Positions 7,973 through 15,649 of a DNA stretch of 46,920 bases are shown here, piece after piece. The position numbers and the translations under genes are program-made. The notes under the pieces are model-generated. The model saw only the letters and a list, made by a program, of their open reading frames with translations. It searched no databases and was not told the origin of the DNA. The stretch is from Lachnospiraceae bacterium (GTDB taxonomy: Bacteria; Bacillota; Clostridia; Lachnospirales; Lachnospiraceae). The stretch's first letter is position 1. Each line of letters opens with the position of its first letter. Location of the stretch: the NCBI GenBank assembly GCA_017614155.1, contig JAGACK010000035.1, forward strand, positions 1 through 46,920, read 5' to 3'.

Positions 7973-8845
7973 ATGATCGAAAATGATGATATCAGAGAAA
8001 AAGGCTATCTTCATGAGACTTTCAGGCTTTTCCATAATACAGACATTTTGGGGATCGATACCCCGGCGCATTTTCATTCATTTTACAAGGTGACCTTTGT
8101 CAGATACGGCAGGGGAAGCTATATGATAGACGGCAGGACCTATGACATACAGTCCGGAGATATCGTCCTGGTAGGCATAAATGTGCCTCACAGGCCCGTA
8201 TTTGAAGCAGGAGAGCTGTATGACCGGTATACGGTCTATATCTCCTCGGCTCTGCTTGAAAAATTTGATACGCCCGACTGTCATATAAGTGAGATTTTTT
8301 CGTCGACAAGCGCCAATGTTATAAGGCCTGACAGGAAGAATGCCGACAGGTTCATAAAGATGTTTGAAAGGATCGAAACGGAAAAACAGTCGGGATCCTT
8401 CGGCGCATCGCTCGCATCCGAGATGGGCGTGCTGTGGTTTTTGATAGAAGCCGCAAGATGCAGGCAGGGATCGCTTCAGGTGCCCCTTGAAAACAGTGAA
8501 GATGACAGGATGCTTGCGATCCTTCGGGCCGTGAATGAAAGCCTTGGCAGCAGGATCTCATTGCCTGAGCTGGCAGAGCGTTTTGACATGGACACAGATG
8601 ACATGAAGGCATCCTTTCAGGAGGCCTTCGGCTGTCCGCTGGAAGAATATATCACAAGCCGCGCGCTGACACGCGCCAGAGAGATGATAATGCAGGGAAC
8701 AGCTCCCGCCGAAGCGTGCTATGCGTGCGGCTACAAAAACATATCTGAATTTACCGAAAGCTACCGCAAAAAGTTCGGTTCTGCCCCGAAATGCCCGGGG
8801 AAAGAGGAGACCGGCGAAGCGCTTTCCGTTTTCTTTCCGGATTAA
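7973..8845 (+). CDS. AraC-family regulator with N-terminal cupin
   Basis: 290 residues. The N-terminal part (about 15-100) is a cupin-like sensing domain (HFHSFYKVTFVRYGRGSYMI, DIQSGDIVLVGINVPH). The C-terminal ~100 residues carry two AraC helix-turn-helix motifs (LPELAERFDMDTDDMKASFQ; EACYACGYKNISEFTESYRK) ending in the usual F-R-K-x-F-G segment. Such proteins bind a small ligand, often a sugar, and activate or repress neighbouring genes. The ATG at 7973 is chosen for the GGAGGGA 7 nt upstream; an earlier in-frame ATG at 7940 lies in the terminator tail without a ribosome site. No obvious target operon is adjacent, so the regulon is unknown. Confidence 0.88.
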   Translation: MIENDDIREKGYLHETFRLFHNTDILGIDTPAHFHSFYKVTFVRYGRGSYMIDGRTYDIQSGDIVLVGINVPHRPVFEAGELYDRYTVYISSALLEKFDTPDCHISEIFSSTSANVIRPDRKNADRFIKMFERIETEKQSGSFGASLASEMGVLWFLIEAARCRQGSLQVPLENSEDDRMLAILRAVNESLGSRISLPELAERFDMDTDDMKASFQEAFGCPLEEYITSRALTRAREMIMQGTAPAEACYACGYKNISEFTESYRKKFGSAPKCPGKEETGEALSVFFPD

Positions 8846-8849
8846 TATC

Positions 8850-8964
8850 AGGAGACAGGGGGGAGACAGGGGGACGGTCCTTTTGTCTCCTTTTTTCAGA
8901 TATGATATTTAAAGAAAAAAACAGGGAGACAAAAGGACCGTCCCCCTGTCTCCCCTGTCTCCCC
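8850..8964. repeat. Palindromic intergenic element, copy A
   Basis: Left arm 8851-8890 and right arm 8924-8963 are inverted copies built on GGAGACAGGGGGACGGTCC then TTTTGTCTCC; in this copy the outer GGAGACAGGG unit is doubled. The short spacer is itself T-rich then A-rich, so the stem can extend. It lies between two convergent genes and can act as a bidirectional terminator. Two further copies are at 11547 and 36571. Confidence 0.92.
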
Positions 8965-8975
8965 TCTGCCTTATA

Positions 8976-9512
8976 TTAGAAATATCTTTCGAGCAGGCCC
9001 TTGAAGGCTTTGCCGTGGCGGGCTTCGTCGCGGGCCATTTCATGGACAGTATCGTGGATGGCATCGAGATTGAGAGCCTTTGCACGTTTTGCCAGATCCG
9101 TCTTTCCTGCCGTGGCGCCGTTTTCGGCATCCACTCTCATCTGCAGGTTCTTCTTTGTTGAGTCGGTCAGAACCTCTCCGAGAAGCTCCGCAAACTTTGC
9201 AGCATGTTCTGCTTCTTCAAGCGCTGCTGTATGATAATACTCTCCGACTTCGGGATATCCCTCCCTGTAAGCCTGGCGGCTCATGGCAAGATACATGCCC
9301 ACTTCCGAGCATTCGCCGTTGAAGTTATTGCGGAGATCAGCGATGATATCTTCGGGAGCGCCCTTTGCTACTCCTACCACATGCTCTGCTGCCCATTCCA
9401 TATCACCTGACTGTGCAGCAAATTTCTCCTTCGGAGCGTTGCACTGGGGGCATTTCTCCGGCGGCTCATCGCCTTCATGCACATAACCGCATACCTGACA
9501 TACATACTTCAT
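8976..9512 (-). CDS. Reverse rubrerythrin (rubredoxin domain first)
   Basis: 178 residues with a rubredoxin-like iron site at the N-terminus (C5, C8, C21, C24) and a ferritin-like di-iron domain after it (ligand motifs [28 protein letters not shown]). In classical rubrerythrin the rubredoxin domain is C-terminal, so this is the reverse form. In clostridia that form is an NADH-dependent peroxide/oxygen reductase and is induced by oxidative stress. The start MKYVCQVC at 9512 is chosen because AAAGGAAGG precedes it; the open frame extends 48 codons further upstream without any homology. It is divergent from the histidine kinase gene. Confidence 0.93.
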   Translation of the reverse strand: MKYVCQVCGYVHEGDEPPEKCPQCNAPKEKFAAQSGDMEWAAEHVVGVAKGAPEDIIADLRNNFNGECSEVGMYLAMSRQAYREGYPEVGEYYHTAALEEAEHAAKFAELLGEVLTDSTKKNLQMRVDAENGATAGKTDLAKRAKALNLDAIHDTVHEMARDEARHGKAFKGLLERYF

Positions 9513-9578
9513 AAAAGACACCTTCCTTTCCTTTTTGTCAAAAGAGACTGATACCGCATAAATACTACGGTTCTTATT

Positions 9579-9607
9579 ATTGTCCATTATATGAACATGC
9601 AAGTCAA
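9579..9607 (-). promoter_or_regulatory. Promoter for reverse rubrerythrin
   Basis: On the minus strand, TTGACT (9607-9602), a 17-bp spacer and GACAAT (9584-9579). A TATAAT within the spacer is an alternative -10. A PerR-type operator would be expected for such a gene, but no convincing one was found. Confidence 0.5.
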
Positions 9608-9623
9608 CTCTTTTTTGATCTTG

Positions 9624-9632
9624 TGTTATACT
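9624..9632 (+). promoter_or_regulatory. Extended -10 promoter abutting the kinase gene
   Basis: TGTTATACT is an extended -10 (TGn plus TATACT at 9627-9632) ending 7 nt before the ATG at 9640. The -35 region at the proper distance is weak. If used, transcription would begin at or next to the start codon. Confidence 0.45.
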
Positions 9633-9639
9633 TATATCC

Positions 9640-10860
9640 ATGAAGACAGAGAACAAACTGAAGATCGCCTTTATTATAATAATAGTGGTCGCTGCCTTTT
9701 TGATGTCGGGGATGTTTTATACCGTTATTTGGGTGGAGATAAATGCTCTTGAAGCTGAGTACGGCATATCGGCGCAGAATGAATCGCTGCTGAATGTGGC
9801 AAAGGTGATCATCCCTTCGCTGCAGGAGGATGGCTCGGTTTCTCCCGTGATACAGGATCTATCATATTTCAAGCCTTTTTTCAGGGTCATCATCATCAGG
9901 ATGGTGGTCTCGGGAATACTGATTCTTTCGGGGGTAGGAATCCTGGGTGAAAAATGGGTCAGGAATGCCGTCCTGAAGCCTGTAAAGGAACTGACGGATG
10001 CGACAAACGGAATCAGGGAGGGAAACCTTGATGTAAAGGTGGGCGTTCCCGAACAGAGCGGACAGGAGATCATCACCCTTTGCGAAAACTTCAATGACAT
10101 GAGACGGATCCTGAAGGAGTCCCAGACAAAGATTGTCGCGGATGAAGAGGCAAACCGTGAGATGATCAGCAATATTTCACATGACCTGAAAACCCCGGTG
10201 ACATCGATAAAGGGCTATGCCGAAGGGATAATGGACGGGGTTGCCGATACTCCCGAAAAGCTGGACAAATATGTGAGGACCATTTACAAAAAGGCAAATG
10301 ATCTGGACAGGCTGATAAATGAGCTGACCTTTTATTCCGGGATAAATGAGAACAAGATCCCGTATTATTTCATAGATATCAATATCTCTGATTATTTTGA
10401 CGACTGGGTAAACGATATATCGGTCGATATGGAATCAAAGAACATAGAGCTGAACTATGACAACAAGATCGGAGGGGGCGTTCTCATATCTGCAGACCCC
10501 GTGCAGTTGAAAAAGGTGGTCAACAATATCGTGGGAAATTCCGTCAAGTACATGGACAAGGAGCCGGGAAAGCTGAACATCAGGCTGTATGAAGACAAAG
10601 ACTACGCCATGGTTGATATAGCCGATAACGGGAAGGGGATAGAGGAAAAAGACCTTCCCTATATATTTGAGAGATTCTACCGGACCGATGCATCCAGAAA
10701 TTCGGCAAAGGGAGGTTCCGGGATAGGTCTTTCCATCGTAAAGAGGATAGTTGAGGATCACGGCGGCTCCATCAGCGCCGAAAGTGAACCGGGCCGCGGG
10801 ACTGTGATGCATATGCAGTTCAGGATAGCATCAGCAGATAAGGAGGAGAGCATAAAATGA
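9640..10860 (+). CDS. Sensor histidine kinase of a two-component system
   Basis: 406 residues: transmembrane helix about 8-30, a short extracellular loop of about 50 residues, a second helix about 84-105, HAMP (about 106-165), HisKA with phospho-acceptor H181 ([13 protein letters not shown]), and a HATPase domain with N box ([12 protein letters not shown]), G1 ([10 protein letters not shown]), F box ([10 protein letters not shown]) and G2 ([13 protein letters not shown]). It autophosphorylates and passes phosphate to the regulator encoded 4 bp overlapping downstream. No Shine-Dalgarno is visible before the ATG, and later in-frame ATGs would cut the first membrane helix. The signal is unknown; the small sensor loop suggests membrane or envelope sensing. 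Confidence 0.92.
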   Translation: MKTENKLKIAFIIIIVVAAFLMSGMFYTVIWVEINALEAEYGISAQNESLLNVAKVIIPSLQEDGSVSPVIQDLSYFKPFFRVIIIRMVVSGILILSGVGILGEKWVRNAVLKPVKELTDATNGIREGNLDVKVGVPEQSGQEIITLCENFNDMRRILKESQTKIVADEEANREMISNISHDLKTPVTSIKGYAEGIMDGVADTPEKLDKYVRTIYKKANDLDRLINELTFYSGINENKIPYYFIDINISDYFDDWVNDISVDMESKNIELNYDNKIGGGVLISADPVQLKKVVNNIVGNSVKYMDKEPGKLNIRLYEDKDYAMVDIADNGKGIEEKDLPYIFERFYRTDASRNSAKGGSGIGLSIVKRIVEDHGGSISAESEPGRGTVMHMQFRIASADKEESIK

Positions 10861-11546
10861 GCAGTATTCTGATAATAGAGGATGAGGAGGCCATCGCCGA
10901 GCTTGAAAAGGATTATCTGGAGCTTTCGGCATTTTCGGTGACAGTGGAAAACAGCGGAAGCCGCGGACTGCAGAGAGCCCTGAAGGAGGACTATGATCTG
11001 ATAGTCCTCGATCTGATGCTCCCTGACATGGGCGGTTTTGATATCTGTGAAAAGATCAGAAGCGTGAAAAACACCCCGATCATAATCGTTTCCGCAAAAA
11101 AGGATGATATCGACAAGATCCGGGGCCTGGGACTCGGAGCGGACGATTATATGACAAAACCGTTTTCTCCCAGTGAGCTTGTTGCCAGGGTCAAGGCTCA
11201 TCTTTCAAGATATGAGAGACTGACCGCAGGCAAGCCGGACAGGAATGAGATAATAGAGATCCGGGGCCTGAGGATAGACAGGACCGCCAGGCGGGTGTGG
11301 GTAAACGATGAAGAAAAGGTGTTTACCACAAAGGAATTTGATCTTCTGACCTTCCTGGCTCAGAATCCCAACCATGTCTATTCAAAGGAGGAGCTTTTCA
11401 GGCATATCTGGGAGATGGAATCTGTCGGGGATATAGCGACGGTAACGGTGCATATCAAAAAGATCCGTGAAAAGATAGAAGCCGACACTTCAAATCCGCA
11501 GTATATAGAGACTATATGGGGTGTTGGTTACCGCTTCAAAGTATGA
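10857..11546 (+). CDS. OmpR/PhoB-family response regulator
   Basis: 229 residues: receiver domain with acidic E8/D9/E10, phospho-acceptor D52 (VLDLMLPDMGG) and K102 region (DYMTKPFSPSEL), then a winged-helix DNA-binding domain (about 130-228; FTTKEFDLLTFLAQNPNHVYS, TVTVHIKKIREKI, TIWGVGYRFKV). It is the partner of the upstream kinase, with which it shares an ATGA overlap and an AGGAGG ribosome site. It is followed directly by a palindromic element that probably ends the transcript. No target operon can be named. Confidence 0.94.
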   Translation: MSSILIIEDEEAIAELEKDYLELSAFSVTVENSGSRGLQRALKEDYDLIVLDLMLPDMGGFDICEKIRSVKNTPIIIVSAKKDDIDKIRGLGLGADDYMTKPFSPSELVARVKAHLSRYERLTAGKPDRNEIIEIRGLRIDRTARRVWVNDEEKVFTTKEFDLLTFLAQNPNHVYSKEELFRHIWEMESVGDIATVTVHIKKIREKIEADTSNPQYIETIWGVGYRFKV

Positions 11547-11648
11547 AGGGAGACAGGGGGACGGTCCTTTTGTCTCCTTCCGGCCAGAAGAAACCTGATG
11601 TTTTCGATAATCTGAAGGAGACAAAAGGACCGTCCCCCTGTCTCCCCC
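11547..11648. repeat. Palindromic intergenic element, copy B
   Basis: Arms 11548-11577 and 11617-11646 are perfect 30-nt inverted copies around a 39-nt spacer. The spacer end TTTTCGATAATCTGAA is shared with copy C. The element starts one base after the response regulator stop codon. Confidence 0.93.
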
Positions 11649-11661
11649 CGGAGTACACAAT

Positions 11662-11691
11662 TTGACGAACATACACCTCAGGTTTTATACT
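11662..11691 (+). promoter_or_regulatory. Promoter for the NYN-domain gene
   Basis: TTGACG (11662-11667), an 18-bp spacer and TATACT (11686-11691), 50 bp before the start codon. Confidence 0.65.
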
Positions 11692-11740
11692 ATATTTTGT
11701 TTTGTGATTGCTTTTTGATCAACATATAGGAGTTTTTATT

Positions 11741-12493
11741 ATGGCAGATGAAAAACGGTTTGCTGTTTTAATAGATATAGAGAATATTTCTTCGAAATAC
11801 ACGGAGCTGATCCTAAATGAGGCCAGCAATTACGGAAATATCACCATCAAGAGAGCCTATGGGGACTGGACCAGGCCGAATTCCTCGACCTGGAAAGAAA
11901 AGCTCCTCGACAATTCGATCATACCGATCCAGCAGTTCAACAATACTGTCGGCAAGAATTCCTCCGATTCCGCTCTGATCATCGATGCGATGACCATATT
12001 ATACAAGGGAAACGTGGACGGTTTCTGTCTGGTGTCAAGCGACAGCGACTTCACAAGGCTTGCAGCCACGCTGAAGGAAGAGGGAAAGATGGTAGTCGGC
12101 ATGGGTGAATCAAAGACTCCGAATGCCCTCAGGAAGGCCTGCGACAATTTCAAGATGCTGGATCTTTTGTATAAAGAGGCGGATGCGGAAACAAAAACCG
12201 GAAAGAAGGACAGCTCAAAGAGTGATGAGAAGACAAAGACCGGCACATCAAAGAAGCCTTCAAAGACGAGGCTGTCGACGATAGAAAAGGCCATAAAGCA
12301 GATAATAGAAGCCAAGGGAGAAGAGGACAGCATCAATATCGGCGAGCTGGGCCAGCACCTGACGAGGAGATATCCGGATTTTGACACCAGAAACTACGGA
12401 TCTTCCAAGCTTTCGAAGTTTCTCGAGCAGTTCGACTCCCTGAAGCTTGAAAAAGAAGGCTCGACGGTTCATGTCAGTCTGAAAAATGTTTGA
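11741..12493 (+). CDS. NYN-domain (LabA/DUF88-like) protein with OST-HTH
   Basis: 250 residues. Residues about 5-145 form a PIN-like NYN domain with the acidic cluster expected for a metal-dependent RNase (FAVLIDIEN, SSDSALIIDAM, LVSSDSDFTRLA). A charged Lys/Ser/Thr linker (about 150-185) follows, then a C-terminal OST-HTH/LOTUS-type domain (about 186-248; INIGELGQHLTRRYPDFD, YGSSKLSKFLEQF) thought to bind RNA. The ATG at 11741 has ATAGGAG upstream; the longer frame begins without one. It overlaps the next gene, a pseudouridine synthase, by 8 bp, which hints at an RNA-related role. The actual substrate is unknown. Confidence 0.88.
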   Translation: MADEKRFAVLIDIENISSKYTELILNEASNYGNITIKRAYGDWTRPNSSTWKEKLLDNSIIPIQQFNNTVGKNSSDSALIIDAMTILYKGNVDGFCLVSSDSDFTRLAATLKEEGKMVVGMGESKTPNALRKACDNFKMLDLLYKEADAETKTGKKDSSKSDEKTKTGTSKKPSKTRLSTIEKAIKQIIEAKGEEDSINIGELGQHLTRRYPDFDTRNYGSSKLSKFLEQFDSLKLEKEGSTVHVSLKNV

Positions 12494-13181
12494 AGATAAT
12501 ATCCTTTATGAGGATGATTCGATCATAGTGATAAACAAGCCGCCGTATTTTCCGGTGCAGAGCGCAAAGCTGACCAGGCCTGACTGTGTATCGGCCCTGA
12601 AAAACCTGATAAAAGAAAGGGACGGCGTCAAAGGGGAGCCTTATATCGGACTGATCCACAGACTGGATGAGCCGGTTGAGGGGATAATGGTGTTTGCGAA
12701 AAATAAAAACGCGGCATCTGTCCTGTCAAAGGAACTGACTGAGGGCGGCTTTTCAAAGGAATATACGGCAGCGGTCATTTTGGGTGATGATGATCCTCCT
12801 GAAAAGGGAGAACTGACGGATATGATCCTGACCGACAGAAAAACCAATATGTCCTCTGTTGTCCCGGCCGGTACGAAGGGCGCGAAAGAGGCAAAGCTTG
12901 AATACTCGGCCGGAGAGGAGCATATCCTTGCCGATGGGATGAGGATACGACTGCTGAAGGTTTTATTATATACAGGAAGACATCACCAGATAAGGGTACA
13001 GCTTGCAAACGCGGGGATGCCGATAGCCGGTGACAGGAAATACGCAAAAGCCTGCTCCGGATTGCCGCTTTGTCTTGCGGCCACGGGCCTGTCCTTTGAC
13101 CATCCGTCTTCCGGAAAGAGGCTGACATACAGCCTGAGACCGGCGTTTATTGAAAAGATAATAAGCGCAGGCCAAAGTTGA
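12486..13181 (+). CDS. RluA-family RNA pseudouridine synthase
   Basis: 231 residues converting uridine to pseudouridine in rRNA or tRNA. The catalytic Asp D61 lies in GLIHRLDEPVEGIMVFAKN, close to the RluA consensus HRLDxxTSG, but with Val-Glu in place of Ser/Thr. INKPPYFPVQ near residue 17 and the RHHQIRVQLANAGMPIAGD block near 165 are typical. There is no S4 domain, so it resembles the small RluA/YlyB-like subgroup. It begins inside the end of the NYN gene. The modified site cannot be deduced from the sequence. Confidence 0.9.
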   Translation: MFEDNILYEDDSIIVINKPPYFPVQSAKLTRPDCVSALKNLIKERDGVKGEPYIGLIHRLDEPVEGIMVFAKNKNAASVLSKELTEGGFSKEYTAAVILGDDDPPEKGELTDMILTDRKTNMSSVVPAGTKGAKEAKLEYSAGEEHILADGMRIRLLKVLLYTGRHHQIRVQLANAGMPIAGDRKYAKACSGLPLCLAATGLSFDHPSSGKRLTYSLRPAFIEKIISAGQS

Positions 13182-13199
13182 AACAAACAGGAGAATACT

Positions 13200-15320
13200 A
13201 TGGACATGTACAACTGGGTGCAGGGCCTTTCCGAAAAGGAAATGAAGCGTATCTACATGCTGACTATGACACCGACCCTGCATACAAGAGGACTCTACAG
13301 CGATGTTACGGCAGACTATGTCTCGCCTTTGGAGCCTGAACCATACAGTATCGTGACCATCCGGTTCAGGGCGGAAAAAAATAACCTGAGCCATGTCTTT
13401 CTGGTCTACAAAAATGACAGGATACTGATGGATCTGGCCGAAAGCGAAGGGCTTTTTGATTATTATGAAGTAAAGATAAACATAGATAATTCACCTGTAA
13501 GATATCATTTTTATATAGAAAGCGGCAGGACCTGCACCTTTTATGACAGAAGGGGTGTCGTAAAGGATGAGCAGGAGTACTTTGAATTCTGTATCTATCC
13601 CGGTTTTTCCGTTCCCTCCTGGAGCAGGAGCGCAGTCATCTACCAGATTTATACAGACAGGTTCTGCAACGGGGATCCTTCAAATGATGTGCTGGACAGG
13701 GAGTATTATTACATAAACGGCTATAGTGAGCATGCCGAAAGCTGGGAGTCCCTGCCGCATGAAATGGATGTCCGCAGGTTTTACGGAGGGGATCTCAAAG
13801 GCGTCATGGACAAGATTCCGTATCTGAAAAGCCTGGGCATAGATGTCATCTATTTCAATCCTCTCTTTGTTTCGCCCAGCAATCACAGATATGACATTCA
13901 GGATTACGACCACATAGATCCCCATATCGGAAAGATAGTCGAGGACGGAGGCGCGCTGCTTCCGGAAGGGACTACAGATAACCGCATGGCGGAAAGATAC
14001 AAAAGAAGGGTCACTTCAAAAGCAAATCTGGAGGCCAGCAACGCCCTCTTTGCCGAACTGACGGCAAAATGCCATGAAGCGGGCATCAGGGTCATCATAG
14101 ACGGGGTCTTCAATCACTGCGGTTCCTTCAATAAGTGGCTTGACAGGGAAAGGATATATGAAGGGGCGGAGGGTTTTGAGCCCGGCGCCTATATCAGGGA
14201 GGACAGTCCCTATCATGATTTCTTCAGGTTCCACGGCGGAACCTTCCCGTACAACGGGACCTATGACGGATGGTGGGGGCACGATACCCTTCCAAAACTG
14301 AACTATGAAGGATCGAGGGACCTGGAGGATTACATCCTGAGGATAGCGGCAAAATGGGTATCGCCGCCGTATAACTGTGACGGATGGAGGCTTGATGTCG
14401 CTGCGGATCTCGGCCATTCACCCGAGTACAATCACCAGTTCTGGCAGAAATTCAGAAGAACGGTGAAAATGGCAAACAAAGATGCCGTTATCATTGCAGA
14501 GCATTACGGAGATCCTTCCGAATGGCTGAAGGGTAACGAGTGGGACAGCGTGATGAACTATGATGCTTTCATGGAACCGGTCACATGGTTCCTGACCGGC
14601 ATGCAGAAGCACAGCGATGACTTCCGAGAGGATCTGCTGGGAAATACGGATGCATTTTCGGCGGCTATGTTCCATAATAACCTCAGGTTTACCGAACCGT
14701 CGGCGATCACGGCCATGAACGAGCTCTCAAATCATGATCATTCCCGTTTCCTGACCAGGACAAATCACAAGGTTGGAAGGCTCAACACCCTGGGGTCAAA
14801 GGCAGCCGATGAAGGCGTGGACATGGCTGTCATGAGGGAGGCCGTACTGATGCAGTTTACCTGGCCGGGATGTCCCACGATTTATTACGGAGACGAGGCA
14901 GGCCTGACGGGCTTTACGGATCCTGACAACAGGCGTCCGTATCCCTGGGGCAATGAGAATTTCGAACTGATAGACTATCACCGCGCGCTGATACGTATAC
15001 ACAGGGAATGCATAGAACTTCGCGAGGGCTCCCTGAAAAAGCTCAAGACTGACTACGCTCTCCTGTCATATGCGAGATTTACACGGGAATATGCCAGCAT
15101 AATCATAGTCAATAATAATGACAAGTCAGAAGAACTCGAGATATCCGTCTGGGAGACCGGTCTCCCGCTCAAAACAAAGCTTCGCCGCATGATCCTTTCC
15201 TATGAGGACAGCTTTACCACAGAGCCTTTTACCTGCGAAGTCAGGCACGGATATCTGCATGTCTATATTCAGCCAAAGTCAGCGATGATCCTCAGGGGAA
15301 GCATGAGGGATTTGATTTGA
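13200..15320 (+). CDS. GH13 alpha-glucosidase/neopullulanase-type amylase
   Basis: 706 residues. An N-terminal beta-sandwich (about 1-135, CBM34-like) is followed by the alpha-amylase barrel, starting SAVIYQIYTDRFCNGD, and a C-terminal beta domain. The four GH13 regions are present: DGVFNHCG, GWRLDVAAD (nucleophile D399), IIAEHYGD (acid/base E434) and LSNHDHSRF (stabiliser D513). The arrangement fits cyclomaltodextrinase/neopullulanase/maltogenic amylase. No signal peptide is visible, so it should act in the cytoplasm on imported malto-oligosaccharides. No transporter genes are nearby. CAGGAG precedes the ATG by about 6 nt. The stop codon overlaps the tRNA promoter. Confidence 0.9.
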   Translation: MDMYNWVQGLSEKEMKRIYMLTMTPTLHTRGLYSDVTADYVSPLEPEPYSIVTIRFRAEKNNLSHVFLVYKNDRILMDLAESEGLFDYYEVKINIDNSPVRYHFYIESGRTCTFYDRRGVVKDEQEYFEFCIYPGFSVPSWSRSAVIYQIYTDRFCNGDPSNDVLDREYYYINGYSEHAESWESLPHEMDVRRFYGGDLKGVMDKIPYLKSLGIDVIYFNPLFVSPSNHRYDIQDYDHIDPHIGKIVEDGGALLPEGTTDNRMAERYKRRVTSKANLEASNALFAELTAKCHEAGIRVIIDGVFNHCGSFNKWLDRERIYEGAEGFEPGAYIREDSPYHDFFRFHGGTFPYNGTYDGWWGHDTLPKLNYEGSRDLEDYILRIAAKWVSPPYNCDGWRLDVAADLGHSPEYNHQFWQKFRRTVKMANKDAVIIAEHYGDPSEWLKGNEWDSVMNYDAFMEPVTWFLTGMQKHSDDFREDLLGNTDAFSAAMFHNNLRFTEPSAITAMNELSNHDHSRFLTRTNHKVGRLNTLGSKAADEGVDMAVMREAVLMQFTWPGCPTIYYGDEAGLTGFTDPDNRRPYPWGNENFELIDYHRALIRIHRECIELREGSLKKLKTDYALLSYARFTREYASIIIVNNNDKSEELEISVWETGLPLKTKLRRMILSYEDSFTTEPFTCEVRHGYLHVYIQPKSAMILRGSMRDLI

Positions 15321-15345
15321 TATGTTTCCTTAGGTGTGATACATT
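15317..15345 (+). promoter_or_regulatory. Promoter of tRNA-Leu
   Basis: TTGATA (15317-15322), a 17-bp spacer and TACATT (15340-15345) with a TG one base upstream (extended -10). The -35 box overlaps the amylase stop codon. The predicted start is about 12 nt before the tRNA. Confidence 0.7.
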
Positions 15346-15363
15346 AGACTTGGTCTGATTCAA

Positions 15364-15447
15364 GCGGGTATGGTGGAATAGGCAGACACAAGGGACTTAA
15401 AATCCCTCGGCAGCGATGCCGTGCCGGTTCAAGTCCGGCTACCCGCA
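15364..15447 (+). tRNA. tRNA-Leu (UAA)
   Basis: An 84-nt class II tRNA: acceptor strand GCGGGTA pairs with TACCCGC (15440-15446), discriminator A15447. The D-arm includes GGTGGAATAGGCAGAC. The anticodon stem AGGGA/TCCCT holds loop CTTAAAA with anticodon TAA (15398-15400). A long variable arm precedes the T-arm GGTTCAAGTCC. CCA is not encoded. Confidence 0.97.
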
Positions 15448-15457
15448 TGCGAAACCG

Positions 15458-15628
15458 GGGCGTTTTTGGTTCCCAGTTGCAGCGAATCATGAGATTTCTG
15501 AAGGGCGTTCGGAAAACGCCGGTACTTCCGAACGTTCTTTGTGAGGTTAGTACCGTTGCGTTTGGAGCGAGCGAAAGCGTCCCTGAAGAAACTCATGTAT
15601 GAGCGGAAACTGGGAACCAGAAACGCCC
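15458..15628. repeat. 171-bp long inverted repeat / structured element after tRNA-Leu
   Basis: The outer stem pairs 15458-15478 with 15608-15628 (21 bp with one G-T position). A second stem is CATGAG, TTTCT and AGGG (15489-15506) against CCCT, AGAAA and CTCATG (15581-15597). Inside, CGTTCGGAA (15506-15514) pairs with TTCCGAACG (15526-15534), and GGCGTT/AACGCC offers an alternative, overlapping hairpin. It begins 10 nt after the tRNA. It may be a small mobile palindromic element or a structured RNA. The right arm reaches an upstream ATG of the next frame. Confidence 0.85.
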
Positions 15629-15649
15629 ATGTCCCACGAGGAGGTTTTG

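Noticed and set aside
9570-9600. Possible PerR box before reverse rubrerythrin
   Set aside because: The AT-rich stretch has only a poor dyad and too many mismatches to the PerR consensus.
15599-15649. Upstream ATG extending the zinc-ribbon methyltransferase by 17 residues
   Set aside because: It lies in the arm of the inverted repeat with no ribosome site, while GAGGAGG fits the ATG at 15650.
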